Shown: in pieces, positions 7,368 to 14,220 of the stretch
Numbering within the stretch: position 1 is the stretch's first letter
Layout: every line of letters begins with the position of its first letter
NCBI GenBank assembly: GCA_025450405.1
Contig: JANWHL010000195.1
Coordinates: forward strand, 1-20,674
Reading direction: 5' to 3'
Origin: Ktedonobacterales bacterium
GTDB taxonomy: Bacteria > Chloroflexota > Ktedonobacteria > Ktedonobacterales > JADMIN01
DNA length: 20,674 nt
Notes under the pieces: generated by a model
Database searches by the model: none
Told to the model about the DNA's origin: nothing
The model's input: only the letters and a program-made list of their open reading frames with translations
Program-made: the position numbers and the translations under genes

Positions 7368-7655
7368 TTAGGTCGGCAACGTGTCTTCGATGTTTTCCGC
7401 GCGGAAGACGTATCCATGCACCCAGGCGACGAAGTACTCCTCTTGCTCCGCCAATGGCCGCGACGCCCGCATCACTAATCCCGCGCACGAGGCTTCCCAC
7501 GCCGCGGCGATCATGGCGCGATCGCACAGGAAATAAGGATTGTCGGCCGTCGCCGCGGCGCTCCCACACTTCAGCCCCTGCGCGTACGCGGTGGCAAGCG
7601 CGCCTTGAGCCACGCGGACAGCCGGATCGCGGGAGGGATGGGATGGATCGGTCAT
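7368..7655 (-). CDS. Small hypothetical protein with weak resemblance to ribosome modulation factor
   Basis: This 95-residue protein has a strong ribosome site (AGGAGGGTGATCCG before the ATG at 7655), so it is probably real. Its middle reads ATAYAQGLKCG, then ADNPYFLCDRAMIAAAWEAS. This recalls the spacing in ribosome modulation factor (A..RGY.AG....CPY......W..GW) and in phage proteins with the same small fold: two Gly near the start, an Asn/Cys-Pro-Tyr, then a Trp. The match is by eye and weak. RMF dimerises ribosomes in stationary phase; that function is not demonstrated here. The C-terminal ~35 residues (EEYFVAWVHGYVFRAENIED) have no match that I know. Confidence 0.6.
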   Translation of the reverse strand: MTDPSHPSRDPAVRVAQGALATAYAQGLKCGSAAATADNPYFLCDRAMIAAAWEASCAGLVMRASRPLAEQEEYFVAWVHGYVFRAENIEDTLPT

Positions 7656-7690
7656 CGGATCACCCTCCTGGTGGGGGCATCGCCGCCGTG

Positions 7691-7735
7691 TCGTGGCTTG
7701 CTATGTCATGGATTGCCATGTTACGGCGTGCCGTG
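7691..7735 (+). repeat. Degenerate 15-bp palindromic tandem repeat, three copies
   Basis: Three consecutive 15-base units align: TCGTGGCTTGCTATG, TCATGGATTGCCATG and TTACGGCGTGCCGTG. Each is an imperfect palindrome of the form CATGG-n-CCATG, and base changes tend to keep pairing (ACGGC/GCCGT, CATGG/CCATG). The core resembles the hairpin in the 3931-4032 array (CATGGCATGCCGTG against CATGGATTGCCATG, 11 of 14 bases). It lies just upstream of the leftward 95-residue gene that starts at 7655. Confidence 0.6.
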
Positions 7736-7834
7736 GATGGACTGTGCCTCGGTGGTGGCGTTGATGTTCCCGTTGTGGGCATTGTCGATGGCGTCGCGAA
7801 ACGAGATCAGTGGGTCGAGTGCCCGCTGTTCCAT
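7721..7834 (-). CDS. Possible 37-residue peptide
   Basis: This is a short open frame from ATG 7834 to a TAA at 7721, reading MEQRALDPLISFRDAIDNAH and on to SIHGTP. Third codon positions are nearly all G or C and the composition is protein-like, unlike the other frames here. No ribosome site is visible before the ATG. Its stop lies inside the 15-bp palindromic repeat, reminiscent of the amidohydrolase stop inside the 18-bp array. It may be a real peptide, the tail of a decayed gene, or chance. Confidence 0.25.
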   Translation of the reverse strand: MEQRALDPLISFRDAIDNAHNGNINATTEAQSIHGTP

Positions 7835-7933
7835 GGGTGCCGCAGGTACGCAATGAGTCGGTGGACGGCGGAGCGCAGGCATTGGCAGTGGTGCTCCACT
7901 GAGAGCAACGCGCCACATACGCCACGGCCACGG

Positions 7934-8182
7934 TCACCCCAAGGTGAACGTGAGCGGTCGCTTTCCGCAACGCAGGCACAGGGTATAGACTTCGGTGCGG
8001 GTTGGTGCGCGCTCTAGCATCCACCGGTGGTCATGGGTCTCGACGCGGTCGGAGCGACGCTCGATGGAAATTGAGCGCGAATGGTTGGCACAGAAGGCAC
8101 GTCCGCACGACGCGCATACCGCCCCCGCCACACACGCGCACTCGCGGACATGGCACCGTGTGCCAAGGGTGAGCGCCTCCAC
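7934..8182 (-). CDS. Small zinc-finger-like protein (AN1/B-box-like Cys/His pattern)
   Basis: The protein is 82 residues if translation begins at the GTG at 8182, where GGGGAGGT lies six bases upstream. A second GTG at 8242 is possible but lacks such a site. Cysteines and a histidine are spaced like a treble zinc site: CHVRECAC, then CASCGRAFCANHSRSI, and near the end CLRCGKRP. The CxxCGRxFCxxH block resembles AN1 and B-box fingers. The rest (ERRSDRVETHDHRWMLERAP) is hydrophilic. I cannot place it in a named family; it could bind protein or nucleic acid. It lies in the run of leftward accessory genes. Confidence 0.55.
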   Translation of the reverse strand: MEALTLGTRCHVRECACVAGAVCASCGRAFCANHSRSISIERRSDRVETHDHRWMLERAPTRTEVYTLCLRCGKRPLTFTLG

Positions 8183-8301
8183 GGGGACCTCCCCACGTTT
8201 CGAGCATCCACCAACCGCGCGTATCCACGCGTACGCTGACACCTCAGGCGCCGCCGCGGCCCGGCTCGCGCACGGACACGCGGAACGGCGGCCAGGCGGA
8301 A

Positions 8302-8625
8302 CTACCAGCGGGAATCGCGATAGCCACCGTCGCGATAACCGCCGTCGCGGCGCGAGCGGCCGCCGTCCGCACGATCTACGCGGGCCTGTGCCTCGCTCAC
8401 GCGAATGGCGCGATCGTCCAGGGTGGTGCCATTGAGCGCGCCGATGGCGGTGCGAGCGGCCGCGTCATCATTCATTTGGACAAACGCGAAACCCTTGCTG
8501 CGACCGCTATCGCGGTCCATGACGACGGTGGCTTCGCTGACCTCACCGTACTCGGCGAAGAGCTGCGCAATCTGCTCATTGGTCGCGGAGTACGGGAGAT
8601 TCCCGACGTAGATGCGCGTGGACAT
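8302..8625 (-). CDS. RNA-binding protein with one RRM domain and Gly/Arg-rich tail
   Basis: This 107-residue protein is of the bacterial RRM class, like the cold-induced Rbp proteins of cyanobacteria. RNP2 is IYVGNL (residues 5-10) and RNP1 is KGFAFVQM (44-51); together they form the single-stranded RNA-binding surface. The tail after residue 88 (GGRSRRDGGYRDGGYRDSRW) is an RGG-like basic tail with a doubled DGGYRD, typical for the group. The start at 8625 follows AGAAGGAAG by about a dozen bases. A structured leader lies upstream (separate entry), which fits post-transcriptional or cold control. Probable role: RNA chaperone in the cytoplasm. Confidence 0.93.
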   Translation of the reverse strand: MSTRIYVGNLPYSATNEQIAQLFAEYGEVSEATVVMDRDSGRSKGFAFVQMNDDAAARTAIGALNGTTLDDRAIRVSEAQARVDRADGGRSRRDGGYRDGGYRDSRW

Positions 8626-8807
8626 GTAATGTGCTTCCTTCTTTGGGTGCGACGTTGACGCCTGTGGGGCAACGTCCCGACGACAACAGCGGTCAATCAG
8701 CTCGTGCAGCACCCGAAGGGTTCATGAGGAAGAGGGAAGGAGCGTGGACGCTCGTTCGCAGACCACACAAACGCCGCGTGTACGTCATCAAGTTCACTTG
8801 GACTATA
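8626..8807 (-). promoter_or_regulatory. Promoter and long structured 5' leader of the RRM gene
   Basis: An extended -10 (TGG-TATAGT, -10 hexamer at 8802-8807 on the minus strand) predicts a start near 8795 and a leader of about 170 bases. The leader contains a perfect 7-bp inverted repeat (GACGTTG 8651-8657 with CAACGTC 8670-8676) 25 bases before the start codon, plus smaller hairpins GAGCG/CGCTC and ACCC-TTC-GGGT. Long folded leaders of this size are known for cold-shock mRNAs such as cspA; cold regulation here is inference. No good -35 is seen. Confidence 0.4.
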
Positions 8808-8821
8808 CCACAGGAACGCGA

Positions 8822-9126
8822 TTACGCGGCGTACTGGCATCGCCGGCGGGCGAGCGCTTCGTCGCGGCCGCTCATGCAGGCGTCTGGTTGATTTCTACCC
8901 AAGATGGGTTGTGGGTACGGCGGGTGTTTTGGGCATTTGGCCGGCGGCCCACGGAGCGTGGTGAGGTCGCGCGCGTGAACCATTTGCCAGCGGTGCTCGG
9001 CGTCGACGGGGCAACCGCGATCATCCGCGACGGCGAGCGCGTGGGGGTGGAGGGCGAGCGGGGCGTGGTGCGCCCGCTCGTAGGCGAGCACACGAGACAA
9101 AAGCATGTATGAGTAAGACCGCGTCA
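8822..9126 (-). CDS. Hypothetical protein, doubtful
   Basis: This open frame of about 101 residues runs from ATG 9126 (MTRSYSYMLLSRVLAYERAH...). An in-frame GTG at 9187 is also possible. It is rich in His, Pro and Cys (RGCPVDAEHRW, AKCPKHPPYP, DACMSG, RRRCQYAA) and has a GC-rich third position. The ribosome site is poor (GGTGGG). A plus-strand frame covering the same bases (8744-9112) is also open and fairly protein-like, so the coding strand is not certain. I prefer the minus strand because the neighbours read that way and the stop lies just before the RRM gene promoter. No family recognised. Confidence 0.35.
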
Positions 9127-9510
9127 TTGTGACTATGGGCGGCCCACCAAGCATCTGATCGCGTGACTGATGCGGTACCAGGTGCACCTACGCGCGCAGC
9201 CGCGGCTACGCGCTCAGCTCGAACGTGCCGTTGCCGCACAACTCGGCGCAGCGGTGATCGCTGAGCGTGCGGGCGCGGCACGGGGTGCGCGTGGCCCGAG
9301 GGAGAGCCTGGCCTCCGACGTGCCCGCCGGGGCGCAAGTCCAGTGGACCTACCGCGGCGCAGCCGGCATGGCCACGGGCATGACCACGGGCATGACCACG
9401 GGCATGCGTCGGCAGGGTTTGCCGTCAACGCGCATCCGCAAGCAGCAGCCGCGAGCCAGATCTGGGGTATGCTCGTGCCCAACGCGGAAGGGCCGGCGCA
9501 CCGTGCGCGC
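9127..9510. other. Stretch without a confident gene
   Basis: Several frames are open on both strands. The best is a plus-strand frame from 9170 (MRYQVHLRAQPRLRAQLERA...), but it has no ribosome site and runs into a repetitive low-complexity segment. The 12-bp tandem repeat at 9367-9406 is the only clear structure. Confidence 0.35.
9367..9406 (+). repeat. 12-bp tandem repeat, three copies plus a partial copy
   Basis: The units CATGGCCACGGG, CATGACCACGGG, CATGACCACGGG are followed by CATG. The period is again a multiple of three, giving MTTGMTTG in one frame and PWSCPWSC or MPVVMPVV in the antisense frames. Like the arrays at 3931, 7691 and 19426, it is built on CATG and CCACG/CCGTG elements. 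Confidence 0.85.
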
Positions 9511-9756
9511 TCAGCTTGTGGCTGAGACCACGGGCCAGGGGTTGGTCGGCGATTGGTAGGTGATGACCACCGGGTGCGGGCGCAATCCGAATGCTTGTAA
9601 CGCCCGCAGGACGATGCGTTGGTGGGCCAACCCAACGGTGTAGGAGACGGTGTAGTGGGTCCGGGCGTAGAGCTCACGGGCGTCTCGGTGAAACGCTCGC
9701 GGCGAGGCGTATTCGCGCACGATGTATTGCGGTGTAGTGATGGGTGGTATCTGCAT
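9511..9756 (-). CDS. Hypothetical 81-residue protein
   Basis: This reading frame starts at ATG 9756 after a GGGAGC site. The protein (MQIPPITTPQYIVREYASPR, then AFHRDARELYARTHYTVSYT...) has balanced composition and no membrane segment or Cys motif. Tyr and Thr are frequent, and VSYTVGLAHQRIVLRALQAF could form a strand-helix unit. I recognise no family. It is the first gene of the leftward accessory run and is divergent from the desaturase. Confidence 0.5.
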   Translation of the reverse strand: MQIPPITTPQYIVREYASPRAFHRDARELYARTHYTVSYTVGLAHQRIVLRALQAFGLRPHPVVITYQSPTNPWPVVSATS

Positions 9757-10167
9757 GGTGTTTGCTCCCGCTCTTGATGTCGGAGCAGGATGGATGGTCG
9801 AAGCGCGACGTGACCGCGCAAGGTTCGTCCATCGCTGCCTTATTGATTGGTAGCGGCGGGCCTGGCGCGAGGAGCAACGCCAAACCCAAGCGATTCCGAA
9901 CCAATACCCCGCTGGCATGCTCTTCTCGGGGGTGCGTGAGATTACGCCCAGCCGGGCGCGGTGGTGGCAGCGAACGGCCAAGAGGGAGCTGGAGTCTTCG
10001 CACCGCCTCCGTGCTGCCTGCTGTGTTCTACGGCGTGCACGTGGGCCCACATCCTGCGTACCAGTATATGCCGTGTCATACAATGGGGAATGCGGTCGGC
10101 AACCCTACAAGGGCACCCAGATCCCAAACTATGCGCAAGGAAGAGGTTTCTCATCGTCTCATCGTCC
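9757..10167. other. Divergent spacer before the desaturase gene
   Basis: These 411 bases have open frames but none with protein character. TACAAT at 10079-10084 is a possible -10 for the desaturase, without a convincing -35 at 16-18 bases. AAGGAAGAGG (10138-10147) resembles a ribosome site but is 20 bases from the chosen desaturase ATG. I see nothing else. Confidence 0.35.
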
Positions 10168-11199
10168 ATGGTGGCACCCCAGCCAGCCAGCCCGCACGCC
10201 GACTCCGCCTCTTATGCGGAGCTCAAGCGCCTCATCAAGGATGAGGGATTACTAGCTCGGCGCCCGGCGCGCGCTGTGGCCCGCATGCTCATCATTGCCG
10301 TGTTGCTCGCTCTCAGCATCGCGTTCCTCATCGCGGTCCACGTCTTCTGGCTGCAATGCCTCAATGCCCTCGTGCTCGGCTTCGTCAGTGCCCAGCTTGG
10401 GTTCAATGGCCATGACGCTGGCCATCGCCAGTGCTTCGCCTCGACTCGGAAAAACGACGTGGTCGGTCTGCTCCAAGGTACCCTGGGCCTGGGCATGAGC
10501 TTTTCCTGGTGGGTAGACAAGCACAACGCTCATCACGCCCGGCCCAATGAGATCGACAGTGACCCCGATATCTCTATCCCCCTCGTGGTATTTACCAGCC
10601 AGGACGCCGCACGCACGCGCGGGCCACTGCGCTATATCGCCGCCCATCAGGCAGCGTTTTTCTTCCCCTTGCTGGCGTTGGTGGCGCTCAGTCTGCAGGA
10701 CAGCAGCATTAGATTCCTCGTGCGCGGCAAGTCTCGCTTTCCCAAGACGGAAATGTCCCTGCTGGTGCTGCACTATGTGGGTTACTTCACCCTACTCTTT
10801 GTGGCGCTGCCGTTCTGGCAGGCCATCATCTTCCTGCTGATTCACAAGGCTGCGACCGGCCTCTATCTCGGCTCTGTCTTCGCCCCCAACCACAAAGGGA
10901 TGCTCATCACCGAGCACGGTAGTCAGCTTGACTTCCTGCGCCGGCAGGTGCTGACCGCGCGTAACGTCCGAAGCCACCCACTGGTGGATAACTGGTACGG
11001 AGGGCTCAATTTCCAAATCGAGCACCACCTGTTTCCATCGATGCCGCGAGCCAACTTGGCGCGGGCGCAGCACATCATTCGCCGCTACTGCGAGGATCAC
11101 GGCGTCTCGTACTACGAGACTGGTATGGCGCAGTCGTACGGGGAGATTCTCACGTATCTACGCGAGATCGGCGCGCCACTTCGACACGCCGCGACGTAG
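10168..11199 (+). CDS. Membrane fatty acid desaturase (acyl-lipid/linoleoyl-CoA desaturase type)
   Basis: This 343-residue membrane enzyme introduces a double bond into an acyl chain with a di-iron centre, O2 and electrons from an external carrier. All three histidine boxes are intact: HDAGH (82-86), HNAHH (119-123) and QIEHH (283-287). The last is the Q-type box of front-end (delta-5/6-like) and DesA3-like enzymes. Hydrophobic segments near 40-78, 161-176 and 197-225 are the membrane helices. There is no N-terminal cytochrome b5 domain, so a separate electron donor is needed. I chose the ATG at 10168 because the protein character begins there, although its ribosome site is distant. It stands alone, and its end abuts a broken channel gene. 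Role: membrane fluidity adjustment. Confidence 0.92.
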   Translation: MVAPQPASPHADSASYAELKRLIKDEGLLARRPARAVARMLIIAVLLALSIAFLIAVHVFWLQCLNALVLGFVSAQLGFNGHDAGHRQCFASTRKNDVVGLLQGTLGLGMSFSWWVDKHNAHHARPNEIDSDPDISIPLVVFTSQDAARTRGPLRYIAAHQAAFFFPLLALVALSLQDSSIRFLVRGKSRFPKTEMSLLVLHYVGYFTLLFVALPFWQAIIFLLIHKAATGLYLGSVFAPNHKGMLITEHGSQLDFLRRQVLTARNVRSHPLVDNWYGGLNFQIEHHLFPSMPRANLARAQHIIRRYCEDHGVSYYETGMAQSYGEILTYLREIGAPLRHAAT

Positions 11200-11202
11200 C
11201 TG

Positions 11203-11639
11203 GTGATGCCGCGGACGGGCCGAGGTGGTAGGCCAGCGCTTTCGCCGTGCCCGCCACGCAGAACACCGCCAGTCCCGCCGCGTCGAAGATGAGCACCCCG
11301 GTCTGGAGTTCGGCGATACCGCAGCACGAGCGTAGGGCCGAGCTGGGTCCGACCGTGGACGACGTAGCGGTACGCGACGAAGACGAGCGCCACGGCGCCG
11401 ATCGGGAGCAGGAAGGTGATGTGATCGGTGAAGGCTGAGGGGGGCACCGCGCCGAGAATGAGATCGCGAACGACCCCTCCACCAATCGCGGTGATCTCGG
11501 CCAGCACCGTCATGCCGACGATGTCGTAGCGCTTGTGGACGGCCAGCAACGCGCCCGACATCGCAAAGACAAAGGTGCCAATGAGGTTGAGGGCTTCTTC
11601 CAGGTTGGCATTGAAGACGACCGGCTGCACGGTGAACAA
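11203..11639 (-). pseudogene. Truncated, frameshifted TRIC/YicG-type channel gene (UPF0126)
   Basis: The first ~95 codons (start TTG 11639, or GTG 11630 after AGGCAGG) read NLIGTFVFAMSGALLAVHKR, then ITAIGGGVVRDLILGAVPP, which is the first half of the UPF0126/TRIC cation-channel family. Near 11310-11330 the frame is lost. The continuation LIFDAAGLAVFCVAGTAKAL is in another frame, so a one-base indel separates them. The second half then stops at AYHLGP (about 11205), before its own GGGxxRD motif, and the shifted frame runs antisense into the desaturase end to a stop at 11150. About 205 residues are normal; here roughly 145 are represented. A sequencing error could explain the shift but not the missing end. 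Confidence 0.75.
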
Positions 11640-11739
11640 CCTGCCTGACGCGGTGGGCGAGCAATCGTCCGCGCTTCGGCGGTTACTCCCTGCGAATATC
11701 GCTTCTTCAAGACGGCATGAACTCAGGAAAATTTAGGCT

Positions 11740-11815
11740 TGGAGCGGGAGACGGGACTCGAACCCGCGACGCCCTGCTTGGAAGGCAGGTACTCTACCAA
11801 CTGAGCTACTCCCGC
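11740..11815 (-). tRNA. tRNA-Gly (anticodon TCC), CCA encoded
   Basis: The cloverleaf folds fully: acceptor GCGGGAG/CTCCCGC, D arm GCTC-AGTTGGTA-GAGT, anticodon stem CCTGC/GCAGG with loop CTTCCAA (anticodon TCC at 11780-11782 on the complement), and T arm with GGTTCGAGTCC. Discriminator T and a genomic CCA end the gene at 11740. It reads GGA/GGG codons. Its 3' end faces the patchwork accessory region, the usual side for integrative elements. Confidence 0.97.
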
Positions 11816-11819
11816 ACGT

Positions 11820-11884
11820 GGGCCGGTATCCATCACGGACTCACCGGCCCCCCACATTCTAGCATTGCCGCCGCGCCATGTCAA
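11820..11884 (-). promoter_or_regulatory. Consensus promoter and hairpin leader of tRNA-Gly
   Basis: On the minus strand TTGACA (11879-11884), a 17-base spacer and TAGAAT (11856-11861) form a near-ideal housekeeping promoter. The start is predicted near 11849. The short leader is almost entirely an inverted repeat, GGGCCGGT (11843-11850 read on the minus strand) pairing with ACCGGCCC (11820-11827) across a 15-base loop, ending four bases before the tRNA. It is probably removed by RNase P. Confidence 0.7.
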
Positions 11885-11919
11885 TGACGGTGCTCGCTTG
11901 GCAGAGAGGCCGGGCGGTC

Positions 11920-12459
11920 TCAGTTGCTCGGCGCGGGTGTCGGCGCGGATGGTCCGCTGGGTTGCGGTGCCACGTAGAGCGAGCTCTCGGGCACGCCGAG
12001 GGTGTCCGCGAACTGTTGCCAGAACCTGGGGCTGGTGGCGGCCCAGCGTGTCCAATGGCCCGTGCTGGTGGTCAGCGAGACGCCCTCGCAGCCGTCCGGC
12101 TTGACAATGGCGGTCGCCACGGACGCCCCATCGCGGAAGAACGTCAGATGATATTCGACCCCGAAGTCCGCGGGACAGTAGGTTCCGGGTGGCATCGTCG
12201 GGAGGGCCACGAGCGCGTTGTACAGCTTTTGCACCTTCGCCGTGTCGGCTATGGACGCGCTGAAGGGGGGGACGTGATTCGTTGGGAAATCACTCGTGCG
12301 CAGGACATCCAGGGACGTGACGGTTTGCGCGCCGGGTTGGCTGGTGAAAGGGAGCGCGCAGGCGCCGAGGAGCGCGAACACGATTGCGAGGGCCGCGACC
12401 GCGAAAGTCGGCGTCGCGAGCCCTGGAGCCATGCCACGTCGCGCGATGCGCCCAGCCAT
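11920..12459 (-). CDS. Putative lipoprotein of unknown function
   Basis: This 179-residue secreted protein has a basic N-terminus, a hydrophobic core (FAVAALAIVFALLGAC) and a lipobox LLGAC with Cys34 as the lipidation site, so it is probably anchored to the outer face of the membrane. The mature part contains two cysteines (GTYCPADFG, KPDGCEG) that could form a disulphide, and ends in a Pro/Ser/Ala-rich tail. I recognise no enzyme motif. The ATG at 12459 is preferred over one 15 bases upstream because GAGGGAGG sits just before it. A possible extended -10, TGC-TATCCT, is at 12512-12517 on the minus strand. It is divergent from the nfeD gene. Confidence 0.8.
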   Translation of the reverse strand: MAGRIARRGMAPGLATPTFAVAALAIVFALLGACALPFTSQPGAQTVTSLDVLRTSDFPTNHVPPFSASIADTAKVQKLYNALVALPTMPPGTYCPADFGVEYHLTFFRDGASVATAIVKPDGCEGVSLTTSTGHWTRWAATSPRFWQQFADTLGVPESSLYVAPQPSGPSAPTPAPSN

Positions 12460-12644
12460 GTTCGCCTCCCTCAATGCCGCCGGTAACCCAGGCGTAACGT
12501 TCTTTCATCACAGGATAGCAGACGCGCGCCGGGGCCGCCGAGTTCCCCGTCTCTGAGCCGATCGGTCGGGCATGCGCACGCTAGTTTGTCAGAGGGGGGG
12601 CAATGCCGGTCAAGCATGAGTTTGTCGGGTGGGAAATTCATCGG

Positions 12645-12673
12645 TTGACTCAGCGCCGGAATTGGCCTACACT
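12645..12673 (+). promoter_or_regulatory. Promoter of the nfeD-like gene
   Basis: TTGACT (12645-12650), 17 bases, TACACT (12668-12673) is a good housekeeping-type promoter. The predicted start near 12680 gives a leader of about 60 bases before the ribosome site GGGAGGT at 12730. Confidence 0.6.
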
Positions 12674-12741
12674 CTGCTGCGAAGGCGGGCGGACAGGGCG
12701 GCCCCGTGCCGCTCCCCCGCCCGCACCCAGGGAGGTGCAGG

Positions 12742-14160
12742 ATGCTCCACCGACACGCACCCGGATCGCGACTCCGCGCCCCACGCATCACCACTTCCGG
12801 CTCGGCGAGCCGTTGGCTCGGCCCGCTCCTGCTGGGGGCGGCGCTGCTGGGGGTGTTTGCTGTCCTCCACACCGCCACGCCGGCCCGCGCCGCTGGCCCG
12901 CATGTGGATGTCGCGCAGTTCACCGCCGAGGTGGATCCGGCGTCGCTGCACTTCGTTCAGGGCGTGGTCGCGCGCGCCGAGCAGGACGGCGCCTCCGCCC
13001 TCGTGCTCCAGATCGACACCCCCGGCGGGGACATCGGTTCCATGCAGTCCATCGTCCAGGCCGAGCTTGGCAGCACTGTCCCGATCCTCACCTATGTCTC
13101 GCCCAGCGGTGGCAGCGCCGATTCCGCCGGCACGTTCGTCGCGTTGGCCGCGCCGATCGCCGCCATGGCGCCCGACACACGCATCGGCGCCGCCAGCCCC
13201 ATCGATGCCGCCGGGAACGACCTCCAGCCCACCCTGAAGGCCAAGCTCGAAAACGCGCTCGTCGCACTCATCCGCCGCATCCAGAACACGTTTGGACGCA
13301 ATGCCGACCTCGCGGCCGACGCCGTCACCAAGGCCTCATCCTATGATGATCAGACGGCCGTGAGCTCCGACCTGGTGAACCTCGACGCCACGTCCGTAGC
13401 GGACCTGCTGGCCCAGGTGGACGGGCGCACGGTGACGCTGGCCAATGGCCACACGGTGACGCTCGCGGTCGCGAACCTGCCGATCGAGAACCTCGACCCC
13501 ACCGTGGTCGATCAGGTGGACACGCTACTCTTTGATCCCAACTTCCTCTTCCTGCTGTTCATCGTCGCCGCCGTCTGCATTTATCTCGAGCTGTCGCACC
13601 CGGGCGCCATCGTGCCGGGAACTATTGGCGGCATCGCGCTGCTGCTCTTCCTCTATGGCGCTGGCTCGCTCGCCCCCAACTGGGCCGGCCTTGCCCTGAT
13701 GCTCCTCGCCATCATCTTGCTCGCGGTGGACGTGCGCGCCCCCACGCACGGCATTCTGACGCTCGGCGCGCTGATCTCGCTGGTCGTCGGGACGCTGCTC
13801 TTCTTCAATACGGGGCCTTCCGGCCAGGCCATCAATCCCTGGATCGTTATCGGCACGGCGGCGGGAGTCGGCGCCATCGCGGTGGTCGTGCTGCGCTTCG
13901 CCATCGGTGCCCAGCGCGGCAAGGTGGATACCGGTACTGACCGCCTCATTGGCCAGATGGCCACCGTCGTCGAGCCGCTCGCTCCCGCTGGGCGTGTCCG
14001 GATCCTCGGCGAGCTCTGGTCCGCGTCCATTGCCGATCCATCCACCGGCCCGCGTGACGCGCGCGCGGCCACCAGCCTGACCGACCGTGTGGAGGCTGGC
14101 GCCCAGGTCCGCGTTGTCGGCGTCGAGGGGCTGCGGCTGCTCGTCCGACCGGTGTCCTGA
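12742..14160 (+). CDS. Membrane-bound serine protease of the NfeD family (ClpP-class, NfeD1b)
   Basis: The layout is that of full-length NfeD. A signal/anchor helix (about 26-50) leads to a secreted ClpP-like protease domain (55-225), then four or five membrane helices (about 245-400), then a C-terminal OB-fold (about 405-472). The nucleophile is Ser128 in GGSADSAGT, and Lys168 (LKAKLENA), 40 residues later, fits the Ser-Lys dyad spacing of archaeal 1510-N. DTPGG at 92-96 forms the oxyanion region. Family members cleave the hydrophobic C-terminus of stomatin-like proteins, and the next gene encodes such a protein. The start at 12742 follows GGGAGGTGCAGG. The 472-residue length is normal for the family. 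Confidence 0.92.
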   Translation: MLHRHAPGSRLRAPRITTSGSASRWLGPLLLGAALLGVFAVLHTATPARAAGPHVDVAQFTAEVDPASLHFVQGVVARAEQDGASALVLQIDTPGGDIGSMQSIVQAELGSTVPILTYVSPSGGSADSAGTFVALAAPIAAMAPDTRIGAASPIDAAGNDLQPTLKAKLENALVALIRRIQNTFGRNADLAADAVTKASSYDDQTAVSSDLVNLDATSVADLLAQVDGRTVTLANGHTVTLAVANLPIENLDPTVVDQVDTLLFDPNFLFLLFIVAAVCIYLELSHPGAIVPGTIGGIALLLFLYGAGSLAPNWAGLALMLLAIILLAVDVRAPTHGILTLGALISLVVGTLLFFNTGPSGQAINPWIVIGTAAGVGAIAVVVLRFAIGAQRGKVDTGTDRLIGQMATVVEPLAPAGRVRILGELWSASIADPSTGPRDARAATSLTDRVEAGAQVRVVGVEGLRLLVRPVS

Positions 14161-14183
14161 TCTGATTCGTCCGCGCGCCAATC

Positions 14184-14220
14184 GGCCAGCGACCCCTGGC
14201 CTACGGAAGGATTGTTGTTT
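14184..14220 (+). terminator. Possible terminator after the nfeD-like gene
   Basis: GGCCAG (14184-14189) and CTGGCC (14196-14201) form a 6-bp GC stem with a 6-base loop, followed ten bases later by ATTGTTGTTT. The gap before the T-rich tail is longer than ideal, so termination may be partial. Confidence 0.35.

Noticed and set aside
6706..7569. Long form (287 residues) of the ankyrin protein
   Set aside because: The extra N-terminal part overlaps the region before a good ribosome site, has no protein character, and partly overlaps the 95-residue gene.
8744..9112. A 122-residue plus-strand frame
   Set aside because: Fairly protein-like, but its GTG start has the ribosome site directly abutting it and it opposes the RRM promoter and a similarly open minus frame; kept only as an alternative to the minus-strand call.
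9021..9821. A 266-residue minus-strand frame
   Set aside because: It is low-complexity, repetitive over the 12-bp array, and overlaps a better-supported 81-residue frame.
6061..11815. Integrative element with attachment sites at the tRNA-Gly
   Set aside because: No integrase and no second copy of the tRNA 3' end was found in the window; only the truncated channel gene and position hint at it.
12603..13346. A plus-strand frame before and within the nfeD-like gene
   Set aside because: Composition is almost entirely Arg/Pro/Ala and it overlaps the clear NfeD frame.
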